Part shown: piece by piece, positions 1 to 8,251 of the stretch
How the letters are laid out: the number at the start of each line of letters is the position of its first letter
How positions within the stretch are numbered: the first letter of the stretch is position 1
DNA from: Blastocatellia bacterium UBA7656
Lineage (GTDB): Bacteria > Acidobacteriota > Blastocatellia > UBA7656
Reading direction: 5' to 3'
Length of the DNA: 22,951 bases
Assembly (NCBI GenBank): GCA_002483445.1
Contig: DLHY01000006.1
Location: 1-22,951 of the forward strand
Notes under the pieces: generated by a model
Databases searched by the model: none
Told to the model about the DNA's origin: nothing
Seen by the model: the letters and a program-made list of their open reading frames with translations, nothing else
Program-made: the position numbers and the translations under genes

Positions 1-23
1 CTACTTTCATTTCGCGCACCCTT

Positions 24-31
24 GGAGGTGA
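24..31 (+). promoter_or_regulatory. Shine-Dalgarno site of the first gene
   Basis: GGAGGTGA lies just before the ATG at 35. The core GGAGG is 6 bases from the start codon, which fixes this start. No promoter can be judged because the window begins here. Confidence 0.75.
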
Positions 32-34
32 CTA

Positions 35-652
35 ATGAAATTCCGTCATCGCGGAGCCATCCAAATTCTTTCCTGCGCAATCGTGACCGTTCTGGCAACT
101 CAGGCTCTGGCTCAGAGCAGCAGTTCCAGACCCTCGCCCATTGACCGCCGTATCGAGGAAATAAACCGTCAGCGCGAGCGATACGAGCGCGACACGCTGG
201 GCAAAGAGGGAAAGCCCGAAAATCCTGCGGACACGAAAGCGGCTCAGGCGACGATTCTGCAAGTCAAACAGGATTTCGAGCGCATACAGTCCGTCTACAA
301 CCAGATTGTGTCGGCGATTTCCAGAGACGCGATTGATTACAAGTTCATCTCGGATGCGACGCACGAGGTCAAGGATTGCGCAAATCGGCTCAGAAAAAAT
401 CTGGCGCTTCCTGAGCCTGAAAACGCGGACGAGGGCGCGAAGGATGAAGGCGACATCAAACACGAGATGATCAAACCATCACTGGTGAAGCTTTGCAGGC
501 ACATAGCAAGCTTTGTGACCAATCCTCAGTTTGAAACCTCCGGCGTGATAGATGTCGAGCAAGCGACAAAGGCCAGCCGTGATCTGAAGAAGGTAATCGA
601 TCTCAGCCTGATGATAGAGAAGAGCGCGAAAAAGCTCAGAGCCGGACAATAG
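35..652 (+). CDS. Secreted helical protein of unknown function
   Basis: A 205-residue protein that I do not recognise. Residues 1-26 look like a signal peptide: basic start MKFRHR, hydrophobic core ILSCAIVTVLAT, and an ALA cleavage site before Gln. The product is therefore probably exported to the periplasm or cell surface. The mature part is highly charged and mostly helical, with coiled-coil character around residues 35-105 and a Lys/Glu-rich C-terminus. Two cysteines (near residues 115 and 152) could form a disulphide. A strong ribosome binding site supports the start. The gene is followed by a perfect palindrome at 698-718 and then by the deacetylase gene on the same strand. I cannot tell whether it belongs to a longer operon upstream of the window. 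Confidence 0.8.
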   Translation: MKFRHRGAIQILSCAIVTVLATQALAQSSSSRPSPIDRRIEEINRQRERYERDTLGKEGKPENPADTKAAQATILQVKQDFERIQSVYNQIVSAISRDAIDYKFISDATHEVKDCANRLRKNLALPEPENADEGAKDEGDIKHEMIKPSLVKLCRHIASFVTNPQFETSGVIDVEQATKASRDLKKVIDLSLMIEKSAKKLRAGQ

Positions 653-697
653 CTCTTCTTTCATTTCGCTGAGAATGGCAAAGGAGTCTTTGATGTA

Positions 698-718
698 GCG
701 CAATCTGACAGATTGCGC
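698..718. repeat. Perfect palindrome, REP-like or terminator
   Basis: Two 10-base arms, GCGCAATCTG and CAGATTGCGC, flank a single A. It lies 46 bases after the stop codon of the first gene. There is no T-run after it, so it is not a clear intrinsic terminator. A related but imperfect sequence occurs at 17586-17606, and a similar CGCAAGCTG palindrome at 17540-17558. I therefore read it as a member of a REP-like family. A one-base loop cannot form in RNA, so the hairpin would open several central pairs. Confidence 0.65.
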
Positions 719-812
719 ATGCCCCGAAAGTATGAAAATCAGGGAACGCGCAAGCTAACAGTCAACGGAGAACTGATTCTGATTGCCCCAACCGGATTCC
801 GGCCCGCCCCTC

Positions 813-2096
813 ATGAAAAAAATACCTGTACTGATATGCATCGACGTTGAGCCTGACGAGCGGGCAATCAACCCGCATCGCACGGATGACTGGAAGGGCT
901 TCGAGAAAATTTTCGATCTCTTCGGCCAACTCAGGCCGCGACTCGAAGCCGCCACCCGCTCGCCCGCGCACGTCTCATGGTTTCTTCGCATGGATCCGCA
1001 GATAACGCGCGTCTACGGGTCAGCCTCGTGGGCAGCGGCGCGCTACCGTCGTCTGATCGAGGAGATCGAGGCGGCAGGAGATGAGGTGGGTCTGCATACT
1101 CATGCCTGGGCGTGGGATGAGAAATCCCTGAGATGGATTCAGGATTTCGGGAACCAACCCTGGGTCGCGCATTGCGTTCGTTCGAGCTTCGAGGCGTTCC
1201 GGCAATCATTCAATCGGCCCTGCCTCTCTTTCCGCTTCGGAGATCACTGGATGAATGACGCTACTTTGGAGCTTGTCAGCGAACTTGGCGCGCGCTTCGA
1301 TCTGACTCTTGAGCCGGGGCGAAAAGGAGGCTCGATCCCTGAGCCTTTCACTGGTTCTCTGCCGGATTACACTCAGGTTCCGCGGCGTCCTTACTATCCG
1401 TCCCGGCTCGATTTCAGGAAACGCGCCCGCGAGCGCGAAGGCGGAATCTGCATCATCCCCGTCAGCACGGGAAGCCTCCACTGGACCAGCACCGTCATCG
1501 GTGAGCGCGACGCGAAATCGACGCAGGCTGAAAATACGAATGCGATTTACGAAGGCTATCACGACGAAGGCGACCCCCGTGCGATTATCGGATGGGTATG
1601 GGACAGAAATCAGCCTGACCGGACTCTCGACGTTGAAATATATGACGGCAATGATCTGATAGCCATAGCCGTAGCAGGCGCATACCGATCTGATCTGCTC
1701 AGAGCGGGAAAAGGCGATGGAAGGCATGCTTTCAGATGCCCTGTTCCTGAAAGAATGAAAGAGGGCAGGAAGCACGTGATTCGCGTGAAGGTGGCCGGAA
1801 GCAGATTCGAACTGCATTCCACGCCGAGGAAGATCAGATGCAGCAGCGAGAGCGATCCTGATGAGCTATATGTGCCGTTGAACCTGATGTATGACTCGCT
1901 CTCGTTTTGTCTCATATTGGACAAACTGCTTGAGACGATGAGCGAGCCTTATCTGAATCTGATCGTGAGAAGCGATGCGGCCATTCGGCAGGGAGCAAGA
2001 GAAACTCTCGAAAACAATCTCGATTATATTCTGTCTCGCTCATCCGAAGGATTCATCTTCGTGACCCCGGCGGAAATGATCGAAAGGCTGATCTGA
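813..2096 (+). CDS. NodB-like polysaccharide deacetylase with inserted beta-sandwich-like domain
   Basis: About 427 residues. The N-terminal strand VLICIDVEP (Asp11 in DVE) and the motif DEVGLHTHAW (His95, His97) fit the metal-binding core of the NodB/CE4 polysaccharide deacetylase superfamily. Such enzymes remove N-acetyl groups from surface or cell-wall glycans. Residues 242-343 look like an inserted module: IGWVWDRNQPD, then DVEIYDGNDLIA, then YRSDLLRAGKGDGRHAF, ending in STPRKIRC. It resembles a beta-sandwich module seen in other bacterial surface proteins. The deacetylase-like fold seems to resume afterwards and ends in FVTPAEMIERL. There is no signal peptide, so the protein is probably cytoplasmic, unlike many CE4 enzymes. 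The start is uncertain. ATG 813 fits the family N-terminus but has no good ribosome binding site. TTG 783 has GGAG 12 bases upstream and adds 10 residues. Only 19 bases separate it from the XisI-like gene. Confidence 0.75.
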   Translation: MKKIPVLICIDVEPDERAINPHRTDDWKGFEKIFDLFGQLRPRLEAATRSPAHVSWFLRMDPQITRVYGSASWAAARYRRLIEEIEAAGDEVGLHTHAWAWDEKSLRWIQDFGNQPWVAHCVRSSFEAFRQSFNRPCLSFRFGDHWMNDATLELVSELGARFDLTLEPGRKGGSIPEPFTGSLPDYTQVPRRPYYPSRLDFRKRAREREGGICIIPVSTGSLHWTSTVIGERDAKSTQAENTNAIYEGYHDEGDPRAIIGWVWDRNQPDRTLDVEIYDGNDLIAIAVAGAYRSDLLRAGKGDGRHAFRCPVPERMKEGRKHVIRVKVAGSRFELHSTPRKIRCSSESDPDELYVPLNLMYDSLSFCLILDKLLETMSEPYLNLIVRSDAAIRQGARETLENNLDYILSRSSEGFIFVTPAEMIERLI

Positions 2097-2115
2097 ATCA
2101 AGAGGAGGTAGTTCA

Positions 2116-2451
2116 ATGGATAAGCTAGAAACCTATCGCAGTATCATTAAACGAATCGTGGAGCATCACGCTCAGTACAAGCCGAGTCATGGATGCATAG
2201 AGCCTATGGCTTTGTGCGACACTGTTGATGATCAGTACTTGCTGATAGACGTAGGATGGGATAATACAGGCCGTGTTCATGCAGTTGTTTTTCATCTTCA
2301 TATTCGCGACGGGAAAATATGGATCGAATGGGACGGCACTGAACAAAGCATCGCGCAGGAACTTCTCGATGCGGGAGTGCCGAAAGAAGATATCGTGCTG
2401 GCTTTTTATCGCCCTGAAAAACGCTCTGTCATCGATCTCGCTATGGCATAG
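2116..2451 (+). CDS. xisI: XisI-family protein (fdxN element excision controlling factor-like)
   Basis: A 111-residue protein matching the XisI family across its whole length. Recognisable blocks are MDKLETYRSIIKRI, then YLLIDVGWD, then HLHIRDGKIWIEWDGTE, then IAQELLDAGVPKEDIVLAFY. In Anabaena, XisH and XisI are needed with the recombinase XisF to excise the fdxN element. The same families are widespread in cyanobacteria and other phyla without that element, where their role is unclear. XisH normally lies directly upstream, but here the upstream gene is a polysaccharide deacetylase and no XisH is visible. A strong AGGAGG sits 7 bases before the ATG. The 3' end overlaps the convergent gene by 11 bases. 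Family assignment is confident; a function in excision is not supported here. Confidence 0.88.
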   Translation: MDKLETYRSIIKRIVEHHAQYKPSHGCIEPMALCDTVDDQYLLIDVGWDNTGRVHAVVFHLHIRDGKIWIEWDGTEQSIAQELLDAGVPKEDIVLAFYRPEKRSVIDLAMA

Positions 2452-4069
2452 GTGCTTTCTTCACCGTTGGCTTGACCGGCTCGATGATCCATCTGCCCGT
2501 CGTCAGGCGGATGCCCGCTACTAGCTCAGACCCAAGCGCGACGCGCTCTCTCGCCCCGGTTATTTTGTAGAGCGCGTTTTCATCCACCGTGTACCATTCG
2601 GGAAATTCATTAAGCCGCGCATAGTTTTTGTCGAATCCGATCACTCGTTTGTGCCGCGCGAAATCGAAACGCACAACCCCTCGCCACCGACGCGCAGACT
2701 CTATGCTCAGGTAAAGCCGCTGGCCATCGCGCGCCGCGCCGATGCGAAGCCCTCGAATCCATCTATCGGGCCGACATCCCTGGCTCTTGTATAAAATGTA
2801 CATAAGAAGCGTGCGGTTGAAATTGCCGTCGCAGTACCACCTCTCGACGAATCCCGAACGCCGCTGCATCGAGACCATGCGATCAACTTCCGCTTCGATC
2901 CATTCGAGGGCTTCCTCCACAGGTTCGCGCGATGCGAGATAAAGCGCGCTTTCAATCGAATCGGCCATCCCGTCCATCGATCCGTTCTGCCAGTCGTGAT
3001 TCGTGTAACGGGCAAGATTTTTCAGCGCGCGCCTCACCGCATCCCGATATTTCCCATCGCCCGTCGCCTGATAAAACGTGTAAGCCGCCGCGTAGACATA
3101 TCCCCAGTTGTCTGAAATCCTCCTCCTGATCGGTCGCAGCGTCTCTGCGTCTATGACATCGAAAAACATCCCGTCCTCGTTGGCCGATTCCAGAATGCGG
3201 TCGAACATGCGGGCGAGCGCGGGGCGATAGCGCGCCGCTCGCTCGGTGTCGTGATACTGCTCGACGGCGTAGAGCAGCGACAGCCCGACTATTATCTCAT
3301 TGCCGTGATCGCGCAGTCGCAATCGTCTCTCTCCCACGTGATCGTCGAAATCCCATCTGTGAGACGGCAGCCCGTAGTTGCCCGGCAAGACCTCTTCGAC
3401 ATAAGCATCGCCGATGCGACGCGCCCACTCGATGAATCGCTTGTCCGAAGTCATCACGGCCAGACGCACGAGGGTCTGAAGCGCATCGCCATTGGTTTCA
3501 GCGTCGGAAGCGGGCAGAAGGCCGAAGCGGGTGCGGACGCTGGCGCGCTGCATCATATCGATGGTCATATCGACGAGGCGATAAAACCAGGGCGTGCGCC
3601 CCAGCAATTCAGTCACAGCGACCAGCCCGTCTTTGGCGTACTCCGCCGCGTCGAATATGCGCGGCTCTCCTCTCGCACGGGTTTTCAAATCCAACTCGAC
3701 AGGCATCCCTCCTTCGCTCGCATAACGAATCTCGTTTCTGAGCATCCGCATCATTCGGCGTTTGTAAATTTCCGGATCGGTCAGATGCGCGGTCAGTATG
3801 AGGAAGGGATAAAGATCGGCCCCGGAGTTATGCGGCGTGTAGATGAGACTCCCTCTCCAGCCCTGCCCGCCGGGGAGACGATCAGGCAGCAGCAGGGTTT
3901 GAGGGTCGGCCTTTGAGAGCCACGCCTTCAAAACCCGCTGCATCGCGAAAGCCATCTGGTCGAACCTGCGACCGTTCTCGCGCGCCTGTTGAAAGTATTT
4001 CTCCTGAGCCGGGGCGGAGATCGCCGCAAGCAACACGACGAGAATGATTCTGTTCACCCGCGTTTTCAT
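2441..4069 (-). CDS. Exported alpha/alpha-toroid-like protein of unknown function
   Basis: About 542 residues from the ATG at 4069, chosen because it gives a clean signal peptide (MKTRVNRIILVVLLAAISAPAQ). An in-frame extension to 4108 would add 13 residues ahead of it. The body is rich in Trp, Tyr and paired helices, with repeated blocks such as ARRIGDAYVEEV, YAVEQYHDTERAARYRPAL, YAAAYTFYQATGDGKYRDAV and YLASREPVEEALEWIEAEV. The pattern suggests an (alpha/alpha)n barrel of the kind found in glycan-processing enzymes. The C-terminal 130 residues look more beta-rich (WRGVVRFDFARHK). I do not recognise a specific enzyme family or catalytic residues. It is the last of three exported-protein genes on this strand and converges on the XisI-like gene. 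Confidence 0.72.
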   Translation of the reverse strand: MKTRVNRIILVVLLAAISAPAQEKYFQQARENGRRFDQMAFAMQRVLKAWLSKADPQTLLLPDRLPGGQGWRGSLIYTPHNSGADLYPFLILTAHLTDPEIYKRRMMRMLRNEIRYASEGGMPVELDLKTRARGEPRIFDAAEYAKDGLVAVTELLGRTPWFYRLVDMTIDMMQRASVRTRFGLLPASDAETNGDALQTLVRLAVMTSDKRFIEWARRIGDAYVEEVLPGNYGLPSHRWDFDDHVGERRLRLRDHGNEIIVGLSLLYAVEQYHDTERAARYRPALARMFDRILESANEDGMFFDVIDAETLRPIRRRISDNWGYVYAAAYTFYQATGDGKYRDAVRRALKNLARYTNHDWQNGSMDGMADSIESALYLASREPVEEALEWIEAEVDRMVSMQRRSGFVERWYCDGNFNRTLLMYILYKSQGCRPDRWIRGLRIGAARDGQRLYLSIESARRWRGVVRFDFARHKRVIGFDKNYARLNEFPEWYTVDENALYKITGARERVALGSELVAGIRLTTGRWIIEPVKPTVKKAPMP

Positions 4070-4212
4070 TCGCACGCGATTGTCTATCACAGGCCGACAG
4101 TCGAACACAACGATGAAGCGTTTTCGATCGAGGGCCGCGTCCGCAAATTTGCTGGTATTCTGATATGCCCGCTCTCTTCCGCTCTGCTTTTTTTATGTGT
4201 TGATCGGGATGA

Positions 4213-6267
4213 CTATCTTTTCTGCTTTGTATTCGCCACAGATGGCTGACGCGGCGGCGTCTGGCTCAGTCGCACATAATCGAAATCGGCATACGCATCA
4301 TTGTCAGCGAATGAATCATAGCTGATGCCGAAAAACTGAATGACCCCGTCAATCTGCATACCGAAGGCGTGAGAGCCAAAGGGCATAAAGTCAATTCCGT
4401 CATTGCTGCGCTCGATAGTGATTGTCCGTCCGTTGCGCCTGACACGCCAGACATAAGCATCGGCAGGATTTGGCGCGAGAGCATTGAATGAGACTATCCT
4501 GCCGTTTTCCACGAAGTACGACAGAATTTCGCCGGGGCAGCATCCGTTCCAATCATCTCGCGTCCTGAAAATATAAACCGCATTGATGGGTATACGACCG
4601 TTGAGTTTTCCAAAAGAGCCTGCCATCGGCACAGCGCCAAAAGTTACGCCGAAAACTGCGCTTCTCCCTCCGCCCGATGCGCCAGTCGAGTATGATACTT
4701 TAACTTCGAGCGTCCACTGGTCGCCGCGAAACTTTCGCGACATAAGCAATCGCGGCTTTGACCCGGATGGCTTGACCAGACGAAAGCGCAGATGGCCCGA
4801 TTTTTCTGCCAGCGAGTAGCTGCCCTGCCCCGATGCGACTGTCCACGCGGAATCGAGCGTCGCCAAATCGAACTGGTCGGATAATTCTACTGGAATCTCT
4901 CCTTGCAGGCTGCGCCCTGCAAGCACGCCGATCATGGTCGGGCTGCCTGCGTGGCAGACGTAAGCGTGTCCTCTCGATTGGTCAACAGCCAGAAAATTTG
5001 GTGCCCCGGCAACCAGAAGCCTGCCTGTTTCTGTGTGATTGCTGGTATCAATCAAAGCTATCTGGTTCTTATCAGGCAGAGCCGCAAAGAGGTGGTTTGT
5101 ATCAGGAAGGATGCCTATCGAAGCCAACCTTGACAATTCAAATGTTGCAACGAGGCTATGGGTGTTTCCATCGAGCGATTGAATGTTGCTGCCGGTGTCG
5201 ATTGGCGCAGCATAGATGAGGTTATGTGTAGCGTCAGCCCCGATAACGCCGATGGCCGGGAGATCGACCACGACCGAGTTATCCGAGCCGTTGAAGACCC
5301 GCGTCTTTGGTGGCGCGACGGCATAGATTCGATTCGTGGCCGGGTTGACGACAAGCCTGCCAGCCACGCCGCCGAGATCATAAGGCCCGACTATCGCGCC
5401 GTTAGCTCCATCAATGACGAAGAGCTTGTCGTTGCCCGCGAAGCCCTGACTGGCGACATAGATTTTATTCGTGGCTGCATTGACGGCGACGTTAGTCGGC
5501 TGTCCGGGTACGGGAATTTTGGTTTGAATGAAAGTGTCGGCATCGATGACTTTGATATGCCCATCGATTTGCGCAGCCGCGTAGAGTTTATTGCTCGCCG
5601 GGTTGAATGCAATCTCATCTATGTAGGCCGAAAACCGAATCGTTCTGATGATCGAATTCGTGTCGGTATCAATCACAATCAGGGCGCTCGGCTCGTACAC
5701 ATGATGAAGCCCCTGTCGCTCGACGCGACGGCGCTCGGCCCCATTGCGTGGCTCGTAATAATTGTGAGCTATCACGTAAAGCCTGTGACGCGCCGAATCA
5801 ATGACAGGACGCCCTAAGTATTGTTCAGTCAAAGATGTGAAGGTGGCCTGATACCATCCGTCAGCAGAAGGCCCGGTCTGTTTGATTAAGGCGTTTTCTT
5901 CCTGCCTGCCGTTTGCGCCTGCGCTGGCGAGAAGGGCTTGCGCCCGCCGCGCCACATCTGTCTGATCCGGGTACTGGCTGACGAGTGTCCTGAAGGCCCG
6001 CTGCGCTTCCGCCTTGCGGCCAAGTCGGTTGTAAAGTAGGCCGATTCGATACTGAGACCTTGCTGCAAGCGCGCGCTGGTCTTTTGCCTGAGTGATTACC
6101 TGATTGTAAAGCCTGATCGCTTCGGCCAGATTCTGATTGCTCTCATCAAGCAAGCGCGCCCGCTCATACGCTTCACGCGCGCCCTGTTGAGCAAACGCGC
6201 CGATGGCTGGCAGCAGGATTGCGGCTGCAATGCTGACTATGATGCGTGTGCTTACTCGTCGCACCAT
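4213..6267 (-). CDS. Exported TPR, YVTN beta-propeller and C-terminal beta-sandwich protein
   Basis: About 684 residues from the ATG at 6267, which follows AAGGA at a normal distance and starts a clear signal peptide (MVRRVSTRIIVSIAAAILL, cleaved near GAFAQ). Residues 30-120 form TPR-like helices (AEAIRLYNQVITQ; YRIGLLYNRLGRKAEAQRAF; YPDQTDVARRAQALL), as in YbgF/BamD-type proteins. Residues about 135-455 are YVTN-type propeller blades, with repeats such as NPASNKLYAAAQIDGHIKVID, NAATNKIYVASQ and NPATNRIYAVAPP. The C-terminal part (about 470-665) looks like a concanavalin/LamG-type beta-sandwich (DSAWTVASGQGSYSLAEKSG; WTLEVKVSYSTG; DYVRLSQT). It is probably a surface binding or scaffold protein. 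I cannot name a ligand. It follows the metalloprotease gene on the same strand. Confidence 0.82.
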   Translation of the reverse strand: MVRRVSTRIIVSIAAAILLPAIGAFAQQGAREAYERARLLDESNQNLAEAIRLYNQVITQAKDQRALAARSQYRIGLLYNRLGRKAEAQRAFRTLVSQYPDQTDVARRAQALLASAGANGRQEENALIKQTGPSADGWYQATFTSLTEQYLGRPVIDSARHRLYVIAHNYYEPRNGAERRRVERQGLHHVYEPSALIVIDTDTNSIIRTIRFSAYIDEIAFNPASNKLYAAAQIDGHIKVIDADTFIQTKIPVPGQPTNVAVNAATNKIYVASQGFAGNDKLFVIDGANGAIVGPYDLGGVAGRLVVNPATNRIYAVAPPKTRVFNGSDNSVVVDLPAIGVIGADATHNLIYAAPIDTGSNIQSLDGNTHSLVATFELSRLASIGILPDTNHLFAALPDKNQIALIDTSNHTETGRLLVAGAPNFLAVDQSRGHAYVCHAGSPTMIGVLAGRSLQGEIPVELSDQFDLATLDSAWTVASGQGSYSLAEKSGHLRFRLVKPSGSKPRLLMSRKFRGDQWTLEVKVSYSTGASGGGRSAVFGVTFGAVPMAGSFGKLNGRIPINAVYIFRTRDDWNGCCPGEILSYFVENGRIVSFNALAPNPADAYVWRVRRNGRTITIERSNDGIDFMPFGSHAFGMQIDGVIQFFGISYDSFADNDAYADFDYVRLSQTPPRQPSVANTKQKR

Positions 6268-6360
6268 CCGCGATTCCTTATTGCACGTCAGGTGATTGAA
6301 TTTGTCGGAGGCAATTTGACTCCAACCGGGAAAAGAAAGCAAGCTGATGGTTTCAACAAA

Positions 6361-8154
6361 TCACAAGTCCAGCACAAAAAGGTTAGAGCGCAACCCTCCA
6401 TTAAGAACTCGTACACGATTGGGGCCGCTACTCAGGTTCAGGTCGCTCATCGCGCCATTTACCGTAAGCTTCTTACCCGATGATTTCGCTTTGATGAGCA
6501 GCGGCGGCGCGATAACTCTTCCATTGATTTCAATCTGGAGCTGGCCTGTAAAGCCCTTTCCCTTCAAGCTAAGATTGTTGCTTGTTGCATCAAATGAAGC
6601 CCGCTTCACCGTCGGCCCGCCTGGATCGGCCTGACTGAAATCAGCTATGCGTACACTACGATTGCCGCGACTATCGATAATCACCAGCGTGACGCTTGTC
6701 GCTGCCAAAGCTCTGGGGGCGTGAGAGCCATCCAGCAGGAATTGCCTGATGATATTCGCCGCGGTCGAAAATCCCAGGCCCGCTCCTTCCGACCATCCCG
6801 TAACGAAGCGGCCAGCATTATTATTAAACTGCCACGCATAGGTAGTCATATCGCCGTCAGGGTCTGTCACTGAACCTGTGACCGTAAGCAGATCGCCATT
6901 CAAATCTGCGGCAAGCGTGTTCATCGCTGGTGCGCTGTTGCCGACTTCAGCAACGGCTCGAAGGCGATATCCCATTAAATCAAAGGCCATCAGATCGTTG
7001 ATAGTCAAAGTGCGTCGCTCGCCGGGGCGCAGTGTGGGATCCATATCGCCAACGTATATGCCTGAAAGCGAATCGTCTTTCCAATGTGATCCCTGTCGTC
7101 CGTCGCCACCTGTGCCATTGGGGCGTCCTGTTGATAATGCCAGATCAGCGTCTCCGGTGAAGAACACCTGATTGCCGCCGGAAGATAGTATCCGTTGAGC
7201 GGCAGGAAATGAGGACAGAGTTGTGCCGGGCCGCAATCTGAAGAAGTCCAATAAAGAAACGGTGACGGGCCTTGATGAATCTTGTTCTACAAGACCGACA
7301 TTTGAGATGAAGCCCAGCACATGACCAATCTCGTGATACATTCCTCCTTCAAAATCAAACTTATCAGGATCGATGCCATCGGTCGGATCGAAATCCTGCT
7401 TCACACCATTCGAGTTTACTTGTATTGACGGTGGCGGTCCCAAGTCTGGTTCCCTCGCAGGATCAGCTACTGGGTTGATTAGGCCTGCTGCTCGCCACAG
7501 AGGCGTAATCGCACTCACGGCGGTGGTGTTCCCAATGTCCGTGATGAGGCTTCCATCTGGCAATGCGTTATAAAGTGATACCTCCCTTGTATTCGAAGCT
7601 CCCGAAATCAATCTGCTGCGAAAGATTGGATAATGCGATAAACCGATGATGTTTGTTCCTGTTGCAAACCCTAATGCGCCTTCAGGAAAGGGCTGTCCGA
7701 ATCTGGTCGGGCCATAATCAACATCAATCACTACAGTGATAGGTGTGGCGATCAGGTTTTCCCAGAACTGGGCGGCTCTTATGTAAGCTGCTTTTGCTTC
7801 CGGGAACATCTCTAACTGCTGAGTGCCTCGAAGAATTATCCTCAGCCCGTCAGTTTGCGGAGATATTTCAGTCTGATCTGCCTGGTAAACTACGTGCAGC
7901 GGTTCGTTTCTCTCCCACTCCGTCAGGGTAATCGCTTCTTCAGCGGTCGCATTACGGCACACGAGACTCCCATCATCTTCCTGGAGTATGCAAACATCAG
8001 CTTCCTGTCTGAACGCCGAAGGATAAACGTCACGCGAGTGTTCCTGTCCGGCAGTCGGAGATGAGCTTGCTGGAGTTGGGTTGAAGATTAAAGAGACCAT
8101 TGAAACACTAACAAACAGGGCAAAGAGAAAAGGGCATCTCTCCGATGATTTCAT
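6361..8154 (-). CDS. Secreted zinc metalloprotease, NF038122-like
   Basis: A 597-residue exported protein. Residues 1-31 resemble a signal peptide with core FLFALFVSVSMVSLIF. The zinc motif is HEIGHVLGF at residues 274-282: His274 and His278 should bind zinc and Glu275 is the catalytic base. There is no third His at the usual metzincin position. SHWKDD (356-361) and GDMDPTL (369-375) follow, as in the NF038122 family, where they probably supply the remaining ligand and a Met-turn. LMAFDLMGYRL (388-398) closes the catalytic part. The C-terminal 190 residues look like beta-rich adhesion modules: a PKD-like segment (GSVTDPDGDMTTYAWQF) and a TIG-like end (LKGKGFTGQLQIEINGRV). It is the first of three exported-protein genes. 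GGAAGGA lies about 10 bases before the ATG. Confidence 0.85.
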   Translation of the reverse strand: MKSSERCPFLFALFVSVSMVSLIFNPTPASSSPTAGQEHSRDVYPSAFRQEADVCILQEDDGSLVCRNATAEEAITLTEWERNEPLHVVYQADQTEISPQTDGLRIILRGTQQLEMFPEAKAAYIRAAQFWENLIATPITVVIDVDYGPTRFGQPFPEGALGFATGTNIIGLSHYPIFRSRLISGASNTREVSLYNALPDGSLITDIGNTTAVSAITPLWRAAGLINPVADPAREPDLGPPPSIQVNSNGVKQDFDPTDGIDPDKFDFEGGMYHEIGHVLGFISNVGLVEQDSSRPVTVSLLDFFRLRPGTTLSSFPAAQRILSSGGNQVFFTGDADLALSTGRPNGTGGDGRQGSHWKDDSLSGIYVGDMDPTLRPGERRTLTINDLMAFDLMGYRLRAVAEVGNSAPAMNTLAADLNGDLLTVTGSVTDPDGDMTTYAWQFNNNAGRFVTGWSEGAGLGFSTAANIIRQFLLDGSHAPRALAATSVTLVIIDSRGNRSVRIADFSQADPGGPTVKRASFDATSNNLSLKGKGFTGQLQIEINGRVIAPPLLIKAKSSGKKLTVNGAMSDLNLSSGPNRVRVLNGGLRSNLFVLDL

Positions 8155-8251
8155 AAAGACGATCCTTCCTTTCTATCAAGCTATATGCTCTCATCACTGC
8201 TCCTGCGCTTTTCCATTGATACATGTCACGACACAGGTATAGGACTGGCGT

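Noticed and set aside
4..669. CTTTCATTTCGC repeated on both sides of the first gene (4-15 and 658-669)
   Set aside because: Several 12-base matches are expected by chance in a window this size, and there is no inverted repeat or transposase to support a mobile element.
1206..1817. Minus-strand open frame of 203 codons
   Set aside because: It lies fully inside the deacetylase gene, which has recognisable motifs on the plus strand.
3251..3916. Long plus-strand open frame of 221 codons
   Set aside because: It is antisense to the exported toroid-like gene, has no ribosome binding site and reads as low-complexity shadow sequence.
5158..5817. Long plus-strand open frame of 219 codons
   Set aside because: It mirrors the YVTN propeller gene on the other strand, and its apparent repeats are the reverse of propeller blades.
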